Below the pieces are notes generated by a model. It was not told where the DNA came from and ran no database searches. It worked only from the letters and a program-made list of their open reading frames with translations. A DNA stretch of 35,168 bases from a virus. The stretch covers positions 1 to 35,168 of the IMG/VR virus record IMGVR_UViG_3300046012_000900. One strand, 5' to 3'. The position numbers were made by a program, and so were the translations under genes. Shown one piece after another: positions 20,415 through 27,915 of this stretch; the stretch's first letter is position 1; each line of letters starts with the position of its first letter.

Positions 20415-21587
20415 TTAACCAAACATTCCCATTCTGCTTGCCCCATACAATTGACCAGCAAGCGACCCAATTTGACCAGGCATATTAATAGTTGGAGGCG
20501 GAATATACTGCTCTAGGTGCATATTCGTTGGAGGCGGCTTAAATTGATTGAATATTGAAGCTTCTTGACCAATTCTTGTAATAGGATAATTTAGCTGTCT
20601 TAAGAAATCTTGATAAGCCAAATCTTTGCCATGTTGCTCGGTTGCATTGCGAGTTAGACCGGATTGCCTCAAAGACTCAATGTCACCAATCTTCCCAACA
20701 TGATGGGCCGCACCCAGTTGCGTATGGCCCTGCGCTGCCCTCAACATTCTTTCTCTATCAGAACTTGCCATTTCAGCTGCCTTATTAAATTGATTAGATA
20801 ACGCATGCTGCTGTCTGGCCAATATATCTTTCTGGACATCCTCAGCCGCTCTAATCATTTGCTTTTGATGCTGAGAGCTGCCGTGCTGACCAGCCCTGAC
20901 GAAAGTTGCTTCTAAAGAAGGCTTAATGCCCTGCTCAAATGTTTTGAGGCCCTCATCTCTAATCCTGTCTACAACATGATGCATGTAAGGGTTCATGTAG
21001 GGATTATCTCTTTCTTCTTTGGTGAAAATATCAGAGATAGGCTGAGAAGCCCGATTAACTGTAGCAGAAGCAGCTTGGTAATGTGGCTCGTATGCACTAG
21101 AAAGATTTCTAGACAGATTTTCGGCTCTGTCAATATCTGGACCTAATGGCGCAATCCTTTGTCCAGGAAAAACATATGGAGGAGGTGTGTATCTTGGTTG
21201 TTCAGGAAGCTCAGGCGGTAAATCCTCAGGTGTGATATTTTGATTGCCGTGTTGGGCCCTCAGATAGGCAGCCATTTCTCTTTGACGCCTTTCAATTTCT
21301 GATTCTTCTCGACCTTCCTTATCTCTTCGGGGTCTACCATAGGCGTGATTTAAATATTCGACATATTCCCGAAGTCTTTTAGCATCTTCTAACTCAAATA
21401 ATTCAGGTTCTGCTCCGGGTCGAGTAGGGGCGGCTCGTTGGCGAGGCCTTCCTTGTCTGATTTCTCTGGCTTCTGGGGTGTTGCTAATACCTAGCCCCTG
21501 TCTTTCAGCAGACAGGTATTCCATCATATCATTTAAATGTTGCTGATAATTTGGAGGTAATTCTCCTACTTGAATTTGTGCAGACAT
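20415..21587 (-). CDS. Probable ejection/injection protein (390 aa)
   Basis: AGGGGG lies five bases before the ATG, inside the end of the previous gene. The central part matches a virion family of podoviruses: NPYMNPYMHHVVDRIRDEGL, KPSLEATFVRAGQHGSSQHQ, then long helices with a repeated Arg/Gln pattern (DVQKDILARQQHALSNQFNK) and a QDFLRQLNYPITRIGQEASI segment. The N-terminal 150 residues are charged and Pro-rich (PPELPEQPRYTPPPYVFPG). Such proteins are packed in the head and are released into the host. No known catalysis. Fits the run of ejection genes. Confidence 0.65.
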   Translation of the reverse strand: MSAQIQVGELPPNYQQHLNDMMEYLSAERQGLGISNTPEAREIRQGRPRQRAAPTRPGAEPELFELEDAKRLREYVEYLNHAYGRPRRDKEGREESEIERRQREMAAYLRAQHGNQNITPEDLPPELPEQPRYTPPPYVFPGQRIAPLGPDIDRAENLSRNLSSAYEPHYQAASATVNRASQPISDIFTKEERDNPYMNPYMHHVVDRIRDEGLKTFEQGIKPSLEATFVRAGQHGSSQHQKQMIRAAEDVQKDILARQQHALSNQFNKAAEMASSDRERMLRAAQGHTQLGAAHHVGKIGDIESLRQSGLTRNATEQHGKDLAYQDFLRQLNYPITRIGQEASIFNQFKPPPTNMHLEQYIPPPTINMPGQIGSLAGQLYGASRMGMFG

Positions 21588-23348
21588 TTATATCCCCCTA
21601 ATATAGTTTGATAAAGGTTTGGCTTTTGGTGGTAACATTTTCTTTACCCCTTTCTGTTTAATTAAGCTATTAAAGGCATTTTGTAAAATTTTAGCGCCTT
21701 TGGCATTGCTTCCTTTTCCTAGTTTATTAACGGTATTAGGGCTAATTTGATATTCGCCAGATGATAATTTAACGGGCATCATTCTTCCTTGGCCTTTTAT
21801 TTTTCCGCCTGATGCTTTTTTTGCCATCACAGACTTTTCGAATCTATCGAGCTCTTTTGCGCCTGCGGCGGTATTCCCGTCGCCAAGCAGACTGGTGGCT
21901 GTTGAGTTCGCTATAAAACTACCTTCTGGAATTTCCGTAAATACATCATCATCGGCTCCCCCAGAATTTCCATGGACAAATCCGCCTTTAGCGTAATATT
22001 GAATATCTTCTTCAGGGTCGTATGAAAAATAATGATGCTCAGGGTCTATTCCCGGTTTATATTTTTTTGGTGCTGGCCTATGACGAATTGATAATGGTTT
22101 TATAGGTTTTGCTTGAAGATGTTCCGGCCAAGGAATAACCAAATCTTCTTTCTTAAATTTAGGAGGAGCAACCACTTTTCCAGGTACTTCTTTTCTCATT
22201 AAACTTCCCCCAATAGCTGTTGCAAGAAGAGCGGCTTGAAGGGGATCTTTAGTAATAGCATCCATTATTTTGGTGCCAATTCCACCTAATCCAGAACTTA
22301 TTTTAGATAGAAAGCTTGCGGACTCGGGTGCAGACGCAGCCGCTTTAGCGGCCCCAGCAGCGGCACTCAAACCAGCGCCGACCTTAGCTGCTCCTGGCGC
22401 AATCCAACTAGGAGTGGCCTTTACTACCGATGGAAGAGCTTTCCCGCCAACGCTAGAGAGAGACGATGAAGAGCTTGGTGCAGCCCAACTAGGTGTTGCT
22501 TTCACAACTGGAGGTAACCCCTTTGCGCCTACTCCACCCCCACCAAAACCTCCTCCCCTCTGAGTCAAACCAGCAGGAGCAGACGATGAAGATAGCGCAC
22601 CACTTTGAAGCATCGCATTTCCAGTCATATGACCAAGCCCACTCATCCCTGCGCCGACTAATGCGCCTGTGCCAGCACCACTTAATATGTCCGGTAACAA
22701 TTCATTGAATTTCTCTTTCCCTTCAATCCCACCTTTACCTGCGCCGCCTAATCCACCCCCTACGGTGCCCCCAATCGGACCACCGATAAGCGAACCAATT
22801 GCGCCACCAATTACGGGAAGACTTTTATCGATAAATGGAGCTGCATAATCATGAAGCCAATCAACAAAGCCACCGCGCTGCTCAGTCTGCTCTCTAAATT
22901 CTGGGTCGACCATAAATCTGTTGTACATGGCCATATCTTTAGAAATAGATTTTGCAGCAGGCATAATGACGTTTGGATCAGAAGAGTTTTTTAAAACATT
23001 AATCCTCTGTTCCCATTGTTCAGGGGTAATTCCAAGAACTTGTTTTCCATGCGCAGGAAAAGCAGAAAAACGACGTAGCATAGATTCCTTTGCCTGAGAT
23101 GGATCGGCAGGAACATAATTTACATCTTTTTCATATTCGCTCCGCTGTGTGGCAACCATATCAGCTGCTCTTCTATCCATATCCGCTTTTTGAGCGGCCG
23201 GAAGCGCATTAACATGAGCTTGCCACGCGACTGCTTCTGCCGCTTCGCGAGCCCTCTGAGGAGCCATATGTGCTTCATAGTTCCTTCTAGCTTGCGCTTC
23301 ATATTCCGCCTCTCTTTTTTTCTCTCCTTCAGTCATGCCACCAAACAT
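21588..23348 (-). CDS. Large internal virion protein with duplicated C-terminal module (586 aa)
   Basis: An Ala/Arg/Glu-rich helix (residues 8-75) leads to a Gly-rich hydrophobic stretch (GGAIGSLIGGPIGGTVGGGL, 181-200) able to enter a membrane, then low-complexity Ser/Pro segments with VVKATPSW present twice (281-288, 308-315). The C-terminus carries two copies of a module common in virion proteins: GGFVHGNSGG...PEGSFIANS..LLGDGN (455-492) and GGKIKGQG...SSGEYQISPNTVNKLG (514-544). It belongs to the ejection block. Tape-measure proteins carry similar modules, but short tails need no tape, so an ejection role is more likely. Confidence 0.6.
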   Translation of the reverse strand: MFGGMTEGEKKREAEYEAQARRNYEAHMAPQRAREAAEAVAWQAHVNALPAAQKADMDRRAADMVATQRSEYEKDVNYVPADPSQAKESMLRRFSAFPAHGKQVLGITPEQWEQRINVLKNSSDPNVIMPAAKSISKDMAMYNRFMVDPEFREQTEQRGGFVDWLHDYAAPFIDKSLPVIGGAIGSLIGGPIGGTVGGGLGGAGKGGIEGKEKFNELLPDILSGAGTGALVGAGMSGLGHMTGNAMLQSGALSSSSAPAGLTQRGGGFGGGGVGAKGLPPVVKATPSWAAPSSSSSLSSVGGKALPSVVKATPSWIAPGAAKVGAGLSAAAGAAKAAASAPESASFLSKISSGLGGIGTKIMDAITKDPLQAALLATAIGGSLMRKEVPGKVVAPPKFKKEDLVIPWPEHLQAKPIKPLSIRHRPAPKKYKPGIDPEHHYFSYDPEEDIQYYAKGGFVHGNSGGADDDVFTEIPEGSFIANSTATSLLGDGNTAAGAKELDRFEKSVMAKKASGGKIKGQGRMMPVKLSSGEYQISPNTVNKLGKGSNAKGAKILQNAFNSLIKQKGVKKMLPPKAKPLSNYIRGI

Positions 23349-23376
23349 AATGTACTACCCCTTCACCATTTACCTA

Positions 23377-24069
23377 TTAATAAGAGCTTCCGCCTTGTTG
23401 GTAAAACGGCGGCTGATTAGGTTGCGTAAAATATCGAGAATCTGGAATTTGTCCATCCCCCATCACAGGGCCACCCATCGCATAACCCATGGCATGATCC
23501 ATGGCATGCAATCCTATTGGTTCTGGAGGATACATCATATTATCAAAGCCCCTACCAGCACTCTTAGCTTGGTTACCTACCCACTGAGCGCCCTTATTAA
23601 ACATATTAGCTACAGGAGTTGAGGAAATATTCTCAGGAACCCTTGAAGACACATTGTTTTGCAACCAATTTGCCCCCTGGTTACCAGCCCATCTACTAGC
23701 GTCACCACCATATCCACCAGGAATCACTCTATCCAACATGTTTCCAACCTGTTGACCACCATATCGAGCCATCTCGGGAATAGCCCCCCCAATAGTCATG
23801 CCGTTAGAAAACCTACTAGGAATTGCGGCATTAAATCTACTCTGAACTTCCTTCGTTGGACCCCTCACTAAATTGCTAGCCATGTCCCCAAATCCCTTCC
23901 CTAAGGCCATGCCACCTGGGCCCCCAAAATATCCGCCTACAGCAGTTCCCGCCATAGGTAACAAAGAACTCAAAGGCTGTTTAATCGCATCCCATGCACC
24001 ACTTACCCCCTTTTTAGCGGTATCCCATGCACCACCTAACCAATCGCCAATACCAGAGAAAAAAGACAT
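23377..24069 (-). CDS. Gly-rich virion protein (230 aa)
   Basis: AAGGAG lies eight bases before the ATG. The N-terminus MSFFSGIGDWLGGAWDTAKK and GVSGAWDAIKQPLSSLLPM repeats an amphipathic WD-A-K unit, followed by Gly-rich hydrophobic sequence (GTAVGGYFGGPGGMALGKGF) that could insert into membranes. The rest is Asn/Gly/Arg-rich with Trp. The layout resembles the first ejection protein of short-tailed phages, which often starts with an amphipathic helix. The C-terminus is Pro/Gln-rich. No close family named. Confidence 0.58.
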   Translation of the reverse strand: MSFFSGIGDWLGGAWDTAKKGVSGAWDAIKQPLSSLLPMAGTAVGGYFGGPGGMALGKGFGDMASNLVRGPTKEVQSRFNAAIPSRFSNGMTIGGAIPEMARYGGQQVGNMLDRVIPGGYGGDASRWAGNQGANWLQNNVSSRVPENISSTPVANMFNKGAQWVGNQAKSAGRGFDNMMYPPEPIGLHAMDHAMGYAMGGPVMGDGQIPDSRYFTQPNQPPFYQQGGSSY

Positions 24070-24081
24070 TTCGTGTACTCC

Positions 24082-24318
24082 TTAGGCGTAATTCGCCATT
24101 GTCTTAAATAACGCCATAGCCCATTCCCATCTATCAGAAAATAAATCTGAAGTTGGAGCGCCCTGGCTTGAAAAACTGTTCTCTTGAACCAATTGATCTG
24201 CCCAATTCTTCCAACTACCATTATGACTGAAAATAGTAATATTGTCAGTTGGAAAGTCGATAACTAAAGAATTGGCCCAGTAATCAAAATCAACTAAATC
24301 TTCTTTGGGAATTATCAT
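24082..24318 (-). CDS. Small virion-region protein (78 aa)
   Basis: The ATG overlaps the stop of the tail-hub gene (ATGA). It is acidic and Trp-rich (DFDYWANSLVIDFPTDNIT, WKNWADQLVQENSF, DRWEWAMALFKTMANYA). The sequence suggests a small compact protein, maybe a minor tail or chaperone component. Not recognised. Its fixed position between the hub and the ejection block suggests an assembly role. Confidence 0.6.
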   Translation of the reverse strand: MIIPKEDLVDFDYWANSLVIDFPTDNITIFSHNGSWKNWADQLVQENSFSSQGAPTSDLFSDRWEWAMALFKTMANYA

Positions 24319-25835
24319 TGTCTACCATCTCCAAGTCGCATGGCTAACAACATTCTCCCCATTCTGAAATCCCCTCCCAATACATTGCTTGAAAATTGAA
24401 GAGTCATTTCACGAAATTGTGTACGAACGTCTATTCTTGAAGTATTCTCATCGAAATTAAATACAATAGATTGCTCAGCTGCGCGCGGGTATGTTTTTCC
24501 TGCAACTGTTAGCGTCATTGGCCCTGCTTGGTCTGCATCAAGTTCAATTCTTTCCAAATATTCCCATCTATCTATTCCTTGGAATCTACCATCAGCGCCG
24601 ATAGCGCAAGGGGCTATATATGAGCTCTTAACAGAAAATGGGATTGGTAAAGAAGGTGTAATACCACCGAATACTTGATCTAACCCAACCTCATGGATCC
24701 AAACATCATAAGTACCTCCAATATTAGGTACATTTTCACACCAAATTGGTTTCGTGAATGTCTGCTCAAATGAACCACATCCCCTATTAATTGCCGTGTC
24801 ATACCATTTTCTTTCTCTTACATTGTAAACAAGCGCTCTATTACACTCAGTGACATTTCCGTGAGGATAAAACCACCATATCTCCCCATAATGCGTGTAT
24901 TTAGTCGCCCACACCTTTTGCCGTTGACTGTAATTCAAGTTACTAAAAAAATAATTAAGAGACTGGCTGTTAGGTAGCTCAACCACAGTACCGTTATAAG
25001 CTAAGAACCGATCTACACCGGCCCAAAAATAAGTGCCATCGTATTCTATAACTGAGTTAGAAGACAAAATAGATGACTCTGTGGTTACTGTATCAAAATT
25101 AAACAGCGTTAAAGGGTTGCCGGTAAAGGTGCATCTGATAACAGAGTCCAGGCTCCAAAACAGTCCAGCGGGGCTTGAAGTTCCTCCCCGGACCGGTAGA
25201 CCTGCCACTATCTTTTGATCGGTAATTCTAGCGCTGCCGCCCCCTGCAATATCAATTGGATTATTGGCGGAAGACCATTGCACAAACCCATCATTTCCGT
25301 AATAAAACATATAGGGATGAAGAGATACTATGCCGCCAGAAATGGTGACACCAGTCGATACGAGGGGGGCGTTAGCCTCGGCATCCCCGTAATAAACCGG
25401 TGTCTCAACATCGTTATTGATGTCAAATAAATTCCTGCCAGGGAATGCAAAAAATGAACTTTTATTTGAAACATCATCGTACATGACATCAAAATTCCAG
25501 ATATAATCTGGCTGAGCAGGGAATAAAGCAGGCGTCCTATCTGTAGGACCCGCAATAACCTGGAATCCCTGATTTACAATTACAAAACGTAAAGACGATT
25601 GGTCTCCCACATAAACATTAAAATTTGGACTTATCGGCAAAGTATAGGTTCCACGTGGAACATTAGCTAAGCCTGTCAATAGCCGCAAATATCCACCCAT
25701 CTTCCTGGGTTTACCACGATAGAATCTGCACCATTGACCATCTATCCATTCGACGCTATCAAATTCAGTCCCGTCTCTCCTAATTCCAGGCTGGGTCGGA
25801 ATCTCATACATTTGAGTCTGCATTTGAGTACCCAT
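24315..25835 (-). CDS. P22 gp10-like tail hub / packaged-DNA stabilization protein (506 aa)
   Basis: The start overlaps the stop of the upstream adaptor gene (TAATG). The sequence has the tail-hub pattern: IPTQPGIRRDGTEFDSVEWI, DGQWCRFYRGKPRKMGGYL, then many short beta units (FAFPGRNLFDI, WAGVDRFLAYNG, EIWWFYPHGNVTECNRALVY, NVRERKWYDTAINRG) typical of a beta-propeller, and a C-terminal beta part (IELDADQAGPMTLTVAGKTY). Length 506 against 472 for P22 gp10. In P22 this plugs the DNA exit channel and carries the tail needle. The upstream adaptor and the nearby ejection genes agree with this. Confidence 0.8.
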   Translation of the reverse strand: MGTQMQTQMYEIPTQPGIRRDGTEFDSVEWIDGQWCRFYRGKPRKMGGYLRLLTGLANVPRGTYTLPISPNFNVYVGDQSSLRFVIVNQGFQVIAGPTDRTPALFPAQPDYIWNFDVMYDDVSNKSSFFAFPGRNLFDINNDVETPVYYGDAEANAPLVSTGVTISGGIVSLHPYMFYYGNDGFVQWSSANNPIDIAGGGSARITDQKIVAGLPVRGGTSSPAGLFWSLDSVIRCTFTGNPLTLFNFDTVTTESSILSSNSVIEYDGTYFWAGVDRFLAYNGTVVELPNSQSLNYFFSNLNYSQRQKVWATKYTHYGEIWWFYPHGNVTECNRALVYNVRERKWYDTAINRGCGSFEQTFTKPIWCENVPNIGGTYDVWIHEVGLDQVFGGITPSLPIPFSVKSSYIAPCAIGADGRFQGIDRWEYLERIELDADQAGPMTLTVAGKTYPRAAEQSIVFNFDENTSRIDVRTQFREMTLQFSSNVLGGDFRMGRMLLAMRLGDGRQ

Positions 25836-26476
25836 TAGCTGACATTCCTCTTGGACGATCTATCCTGATATCTGGCCTCGTTTTGAGCATTTAAGGCGGC
25901 AGTGCGCGTCTTATATTCACTCGTCCAAACAGGTATTCTTTCGTCTGTCCTTAAGAAGGTTGCTGTTTCAAGCAAGCACGCATACAACAAAATGTCAGGA
26001 ATGTAATCAGTTAGCCAATTGGTTTGAATTAGTAGAGTAATGGGTTCTACAAGCTCGATATATCCCACTCTGAATGGGTAGGCCAAATCTGGGGTTGGGG
26101 CAAGAAACCAATTATAGAACCCCTCATCTGCATAGAATTGAGGCTGAGCTGTCACTGTTGGATCGGGAGAGTACAGCATGCAGTATTCTAGTGGGCGCTC
26201 ATACAATAGTTTTTGATTAAAACTAGGAGGAGCTATTCCAGCCTCTCTAATATCAAAATGTGTCGTATATCTCCATCTGGCGGGTTTTGGGATTATATTA
26301 TTTCCCGCAATCATGGTTGCAACCGAATATTGTTCGAACCCCACTAAAGGGCAGTCCCTGCATATTCTTGCTTGAGCATTAGAAATAAAATTAGGAATTT
26401 GAGCTACAAACGAATCGCTTGTGTTATCAAGCCACGCACTGATTTGCGTTGATAGAGATTGGTATGTCATTCCCAT
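25835..26476 (-). CDS. Phage head-tail adaptor, SU10 type (213 aa)
   Basis: The pattern matches the SU10-like adaptor family: TYQSLSTQISAWLDNTSDSF, VAQIPNFISNAQARICRDCP, NIIPKPARWRYTTHFDIRE, PQFYADEGFYNWFLAPTPD, FRVGYIELVEPITLL, then WLTDYIPDILLYACLLETAT. It joins portal and tail hub in short-tailed or related phages. The gene directly before the gp10-like hub is the expected place. Start ATG at 26476 has GAGGA about 11 bases upstream; a second ATG two codons on is possible. Ends in a polar, basic tail. Confidence 0.75.
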   Translation of the reverse strand: MGMTYQSLSTQISAWLDNTSDSFVAQIPNFISNAQARICRDCPLVGFEQYSVATMIAGNNIIPKPARWRYTTHFDIREAGIAPPSFNQKLLYERPLEYCMLYSPDPTVTAQPQFYADEGFYNWFLAPTPDLAYPFRVGYIELVEPITLLIQTNWLTDYIPDILLYACLLETATFLRTDERIPVWTSEYKTRTAALNAQNEARYQDRSSKRNVS

Positions 26477-26491
26477 TAAATGGTTCTTCCT

Positions 26492-26632
26492 CTATTCCTG
26501 TTTTTCAGCATCATATTTTTTAAGTAAAGACTTGGGTTGCTTATGGGAGATTGCCTCCAGAAAGCTATTGAAAGCATGCTTTACCTTTTCGCAAAACTCG
26601 CACTTTTCTTCATCTTTAGTGTTTTGTGACAT
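26492..26632 (-). CDS. 46-residue CxxC microprotein in late operon
   Basis: AGGAG lies seven bases before the ATG at 26632, an excellent site, and the frame fills the otherwise empty gap between the adaptor and the preceding fibre gene. The product is MSQNTKDEEKCEFCEKVKHA followed by a helix (FNSFLEAISHKQPKSLLKKY). One CEFC pair and a nearby His could form a small metal site or a disulfide. No family recognised. Because all its neighbours are virion genes it may be a minor structural or assembly protein. Confidence 0.55.
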   Translation of the reverse strand: MSQNTKDEEKCEFCEKVKHAFNSFLEAISHKQPKSLLKKYDAEKQE

Positions 26633-26650
26633 ATCAATTCTCCTGATAAA

Positions 26651-27232
26651 TTAACGAACCCTTCTAGCACCTATAAATCCATACGCGCCCATAGTGCTAA
26701 CGGCAAAAGTAATAAATGTGCTCAAATAAATGGTTGTTGTTCCAGACAGGCTAAAACGCCTATTTCCTGTGACAAGCGCTGTTAACTGGCCAGCAGAAGC
26801 GGCGTATCCTGGCATCTGCGAATATGCGCCAGACGCTGGCAATGTAGGAAGCGTTGCACTTGTAGAGCTAATCCACGCGACCATGTTAGTCGTTGTTGTT
26901 CCAGCGGCAGGGGAAGAAATAACGTTTCCGTACACTTCCCAATCCCCAGCCGTCAATGATATTGACGTCACATTGGTTGCATTATTATTAGCCACACCAA
27001 CTTGAGATCCAGCTAAAATCGTACTTGAGATATACTCTCCCACGGTTCCGGCGGCTGCATTATCATTGGTGGTCGTGCCAACAATACCGCCAGTCGTTGG
27101 GCTGAACGTAACGCTGGTGGATGTAGCGGCACCCAGCGTAGGCGTAACAAGCGTTGGCGACGTAGAACCCACAAAGGTTCCAGAACCCGTTGAACCTGAT
27201 AAACCCGTATTTACTGAGTTAATCGTTGTCAT
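26651..27232 (-). CDS. Short tail-fibre-like protein (193 aa)
   Basis: The N-terminus (MTTINSVNTGLSGSTGSGTF, then VGSTSPTLVTPTLGAATST) is a widespread fibre motif built from GxSGSTGxGxFVGSxSPTLxTPxLG. The C-terminal half (SLTAGDWEVYGNVISSPAAG, LTALVTGNRRFSLSGTTTIY, MGAYGFIGARRVR) reads as a compact beta-sandwich, probably a receptor or sugar-binding head similar to C1q/jelly-roll types. It starts right after the previous fibre gene's stop. Role: adhesin or decoration of the tail. Confidence 0.7.
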   Translation of the reverse strand: MTTINSVNTGLSGSTGSGTFVGSTSPTLVTPTLGAATSTSVTFSPTTGGIVGTTTNDNAAAGTVGEYISSTILAGSQVGVANNNATNVTSISLTAGDWEVYGNVISSPAAGTTTTNMVAWISSTSATLPTLPASGAYSQMPGYAASAGQLTALVTGNRRFSLSGTTTIYLSTFITFAVSTMGAYGFIGARRVR

Positions 27233-27907
27233 TTATACATACTCCGTAACAATCACATATCCCGCAGTTCCAGCGCCACCGGCTGCCTGCGTACCATTAG
27301 CTGAAATAGAAGCCCCCGATCCACCGCTTCCAAATCCGGTCCCAGCATTTCCTGCACTATTAAATACTTCTTTAGCTCCTCCACCATATTGACTTGCAGC
27401 GCCTCTACCACTAGTAAGAATACCTGTCGCAAAAAAACCAATCCCTAATCCGCCTATTTGACCTGGTGTTCTTATGCTTCCGCCACTTCCTCCTGTCCCA
27501 CCGCTTGCCCCAAAATTAATTTGAGTTGCTGAAGATGCGCCCCCAGCGCCACCTGTCCCGCCGTTCGCAGAAATTAAAGCACCCACAGAGGTATTTCCGC
27601 CATTACCACCAGCATTATTACCAGCTGAACCCGCTGAACCGGCAGCGCCAATGGTGACCGCTTGAGATGCCCCTACGGTTGCAGCGGTAAACACACCTCT
27701 CGCATATTCACCGCTTCCTCCACCCGCAGCGGCGCTGACAGCAGACGCACCATTTGTTGCAGCACCACCGCCTCCACCGCCTCCGCCAATCGATTCAATG
27801 ACACAATATTTCATGTTGGCTGTTGGTGTATATGTCCCACTTCCCGTAAACACCTGTATTGCTACAACTGATACTGGATTTAAATTAATTGCGTTATTTG
27901 TGGTCAT
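27233..27907 (-). CDS. Glycine-rich tail fibre tip protein (224 aa)
   Basis: ATG at 27907 is chosen because AAGGA lies five bases before it; a longer frame to 27979 lies within the upstream gene and has no site. After MTTNNAINLNPVSVVAIQVF comes the entry GSGTYTPTANMKYCVIESIG, then long Gly runs (GGGGGGGG, AAGGGSGEYARG, GNNAGGNGGNTSVGALISAN), ending GGAGTAGYVIVTEYV. This is the glycine-rich fibre domain, which folds as a lattice of polyglycine II helices in phages such as T4-like ones, and the loops set the host range. Highly biased composition. Confidence 0.75.
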   Translation of the reverse strand: MTTNNAINLNPVSVVAIQVFTGSGTYTPTANMKYCVIESIGGGGGGGGAATNGASAVSAAAGGGSGEYARGVFTAATVGASQAVTIGAAGSAGSAGNNAGGNGGNTSVGALISANGGTGGAGGASSATQINFGASGGTGGSGGSIRTPGQIGGLGIGFFATGILTSGRGAASQYGGGAKEVFNSAGNAGTGFGSGGSGASISANGTQAAGGAGTAGYVIVTEYV

Positions 27908-27915
27908 ATTTTTCC

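Noticed and set aside
22270-22563. Plus-strand Pro/Leu-rich open frame
   Set aside because: It is antisense to the Gly-rich part of the 586-residue virion protein; composition is the mirror of Gly/Ala codons, and there is no ribosome site.
27066-27392. Plus-strand Val/Pro-rich open frame
   Set aside because: Antisense to fibre genes; the bias follows from Thr/Gly codons on the other strand.
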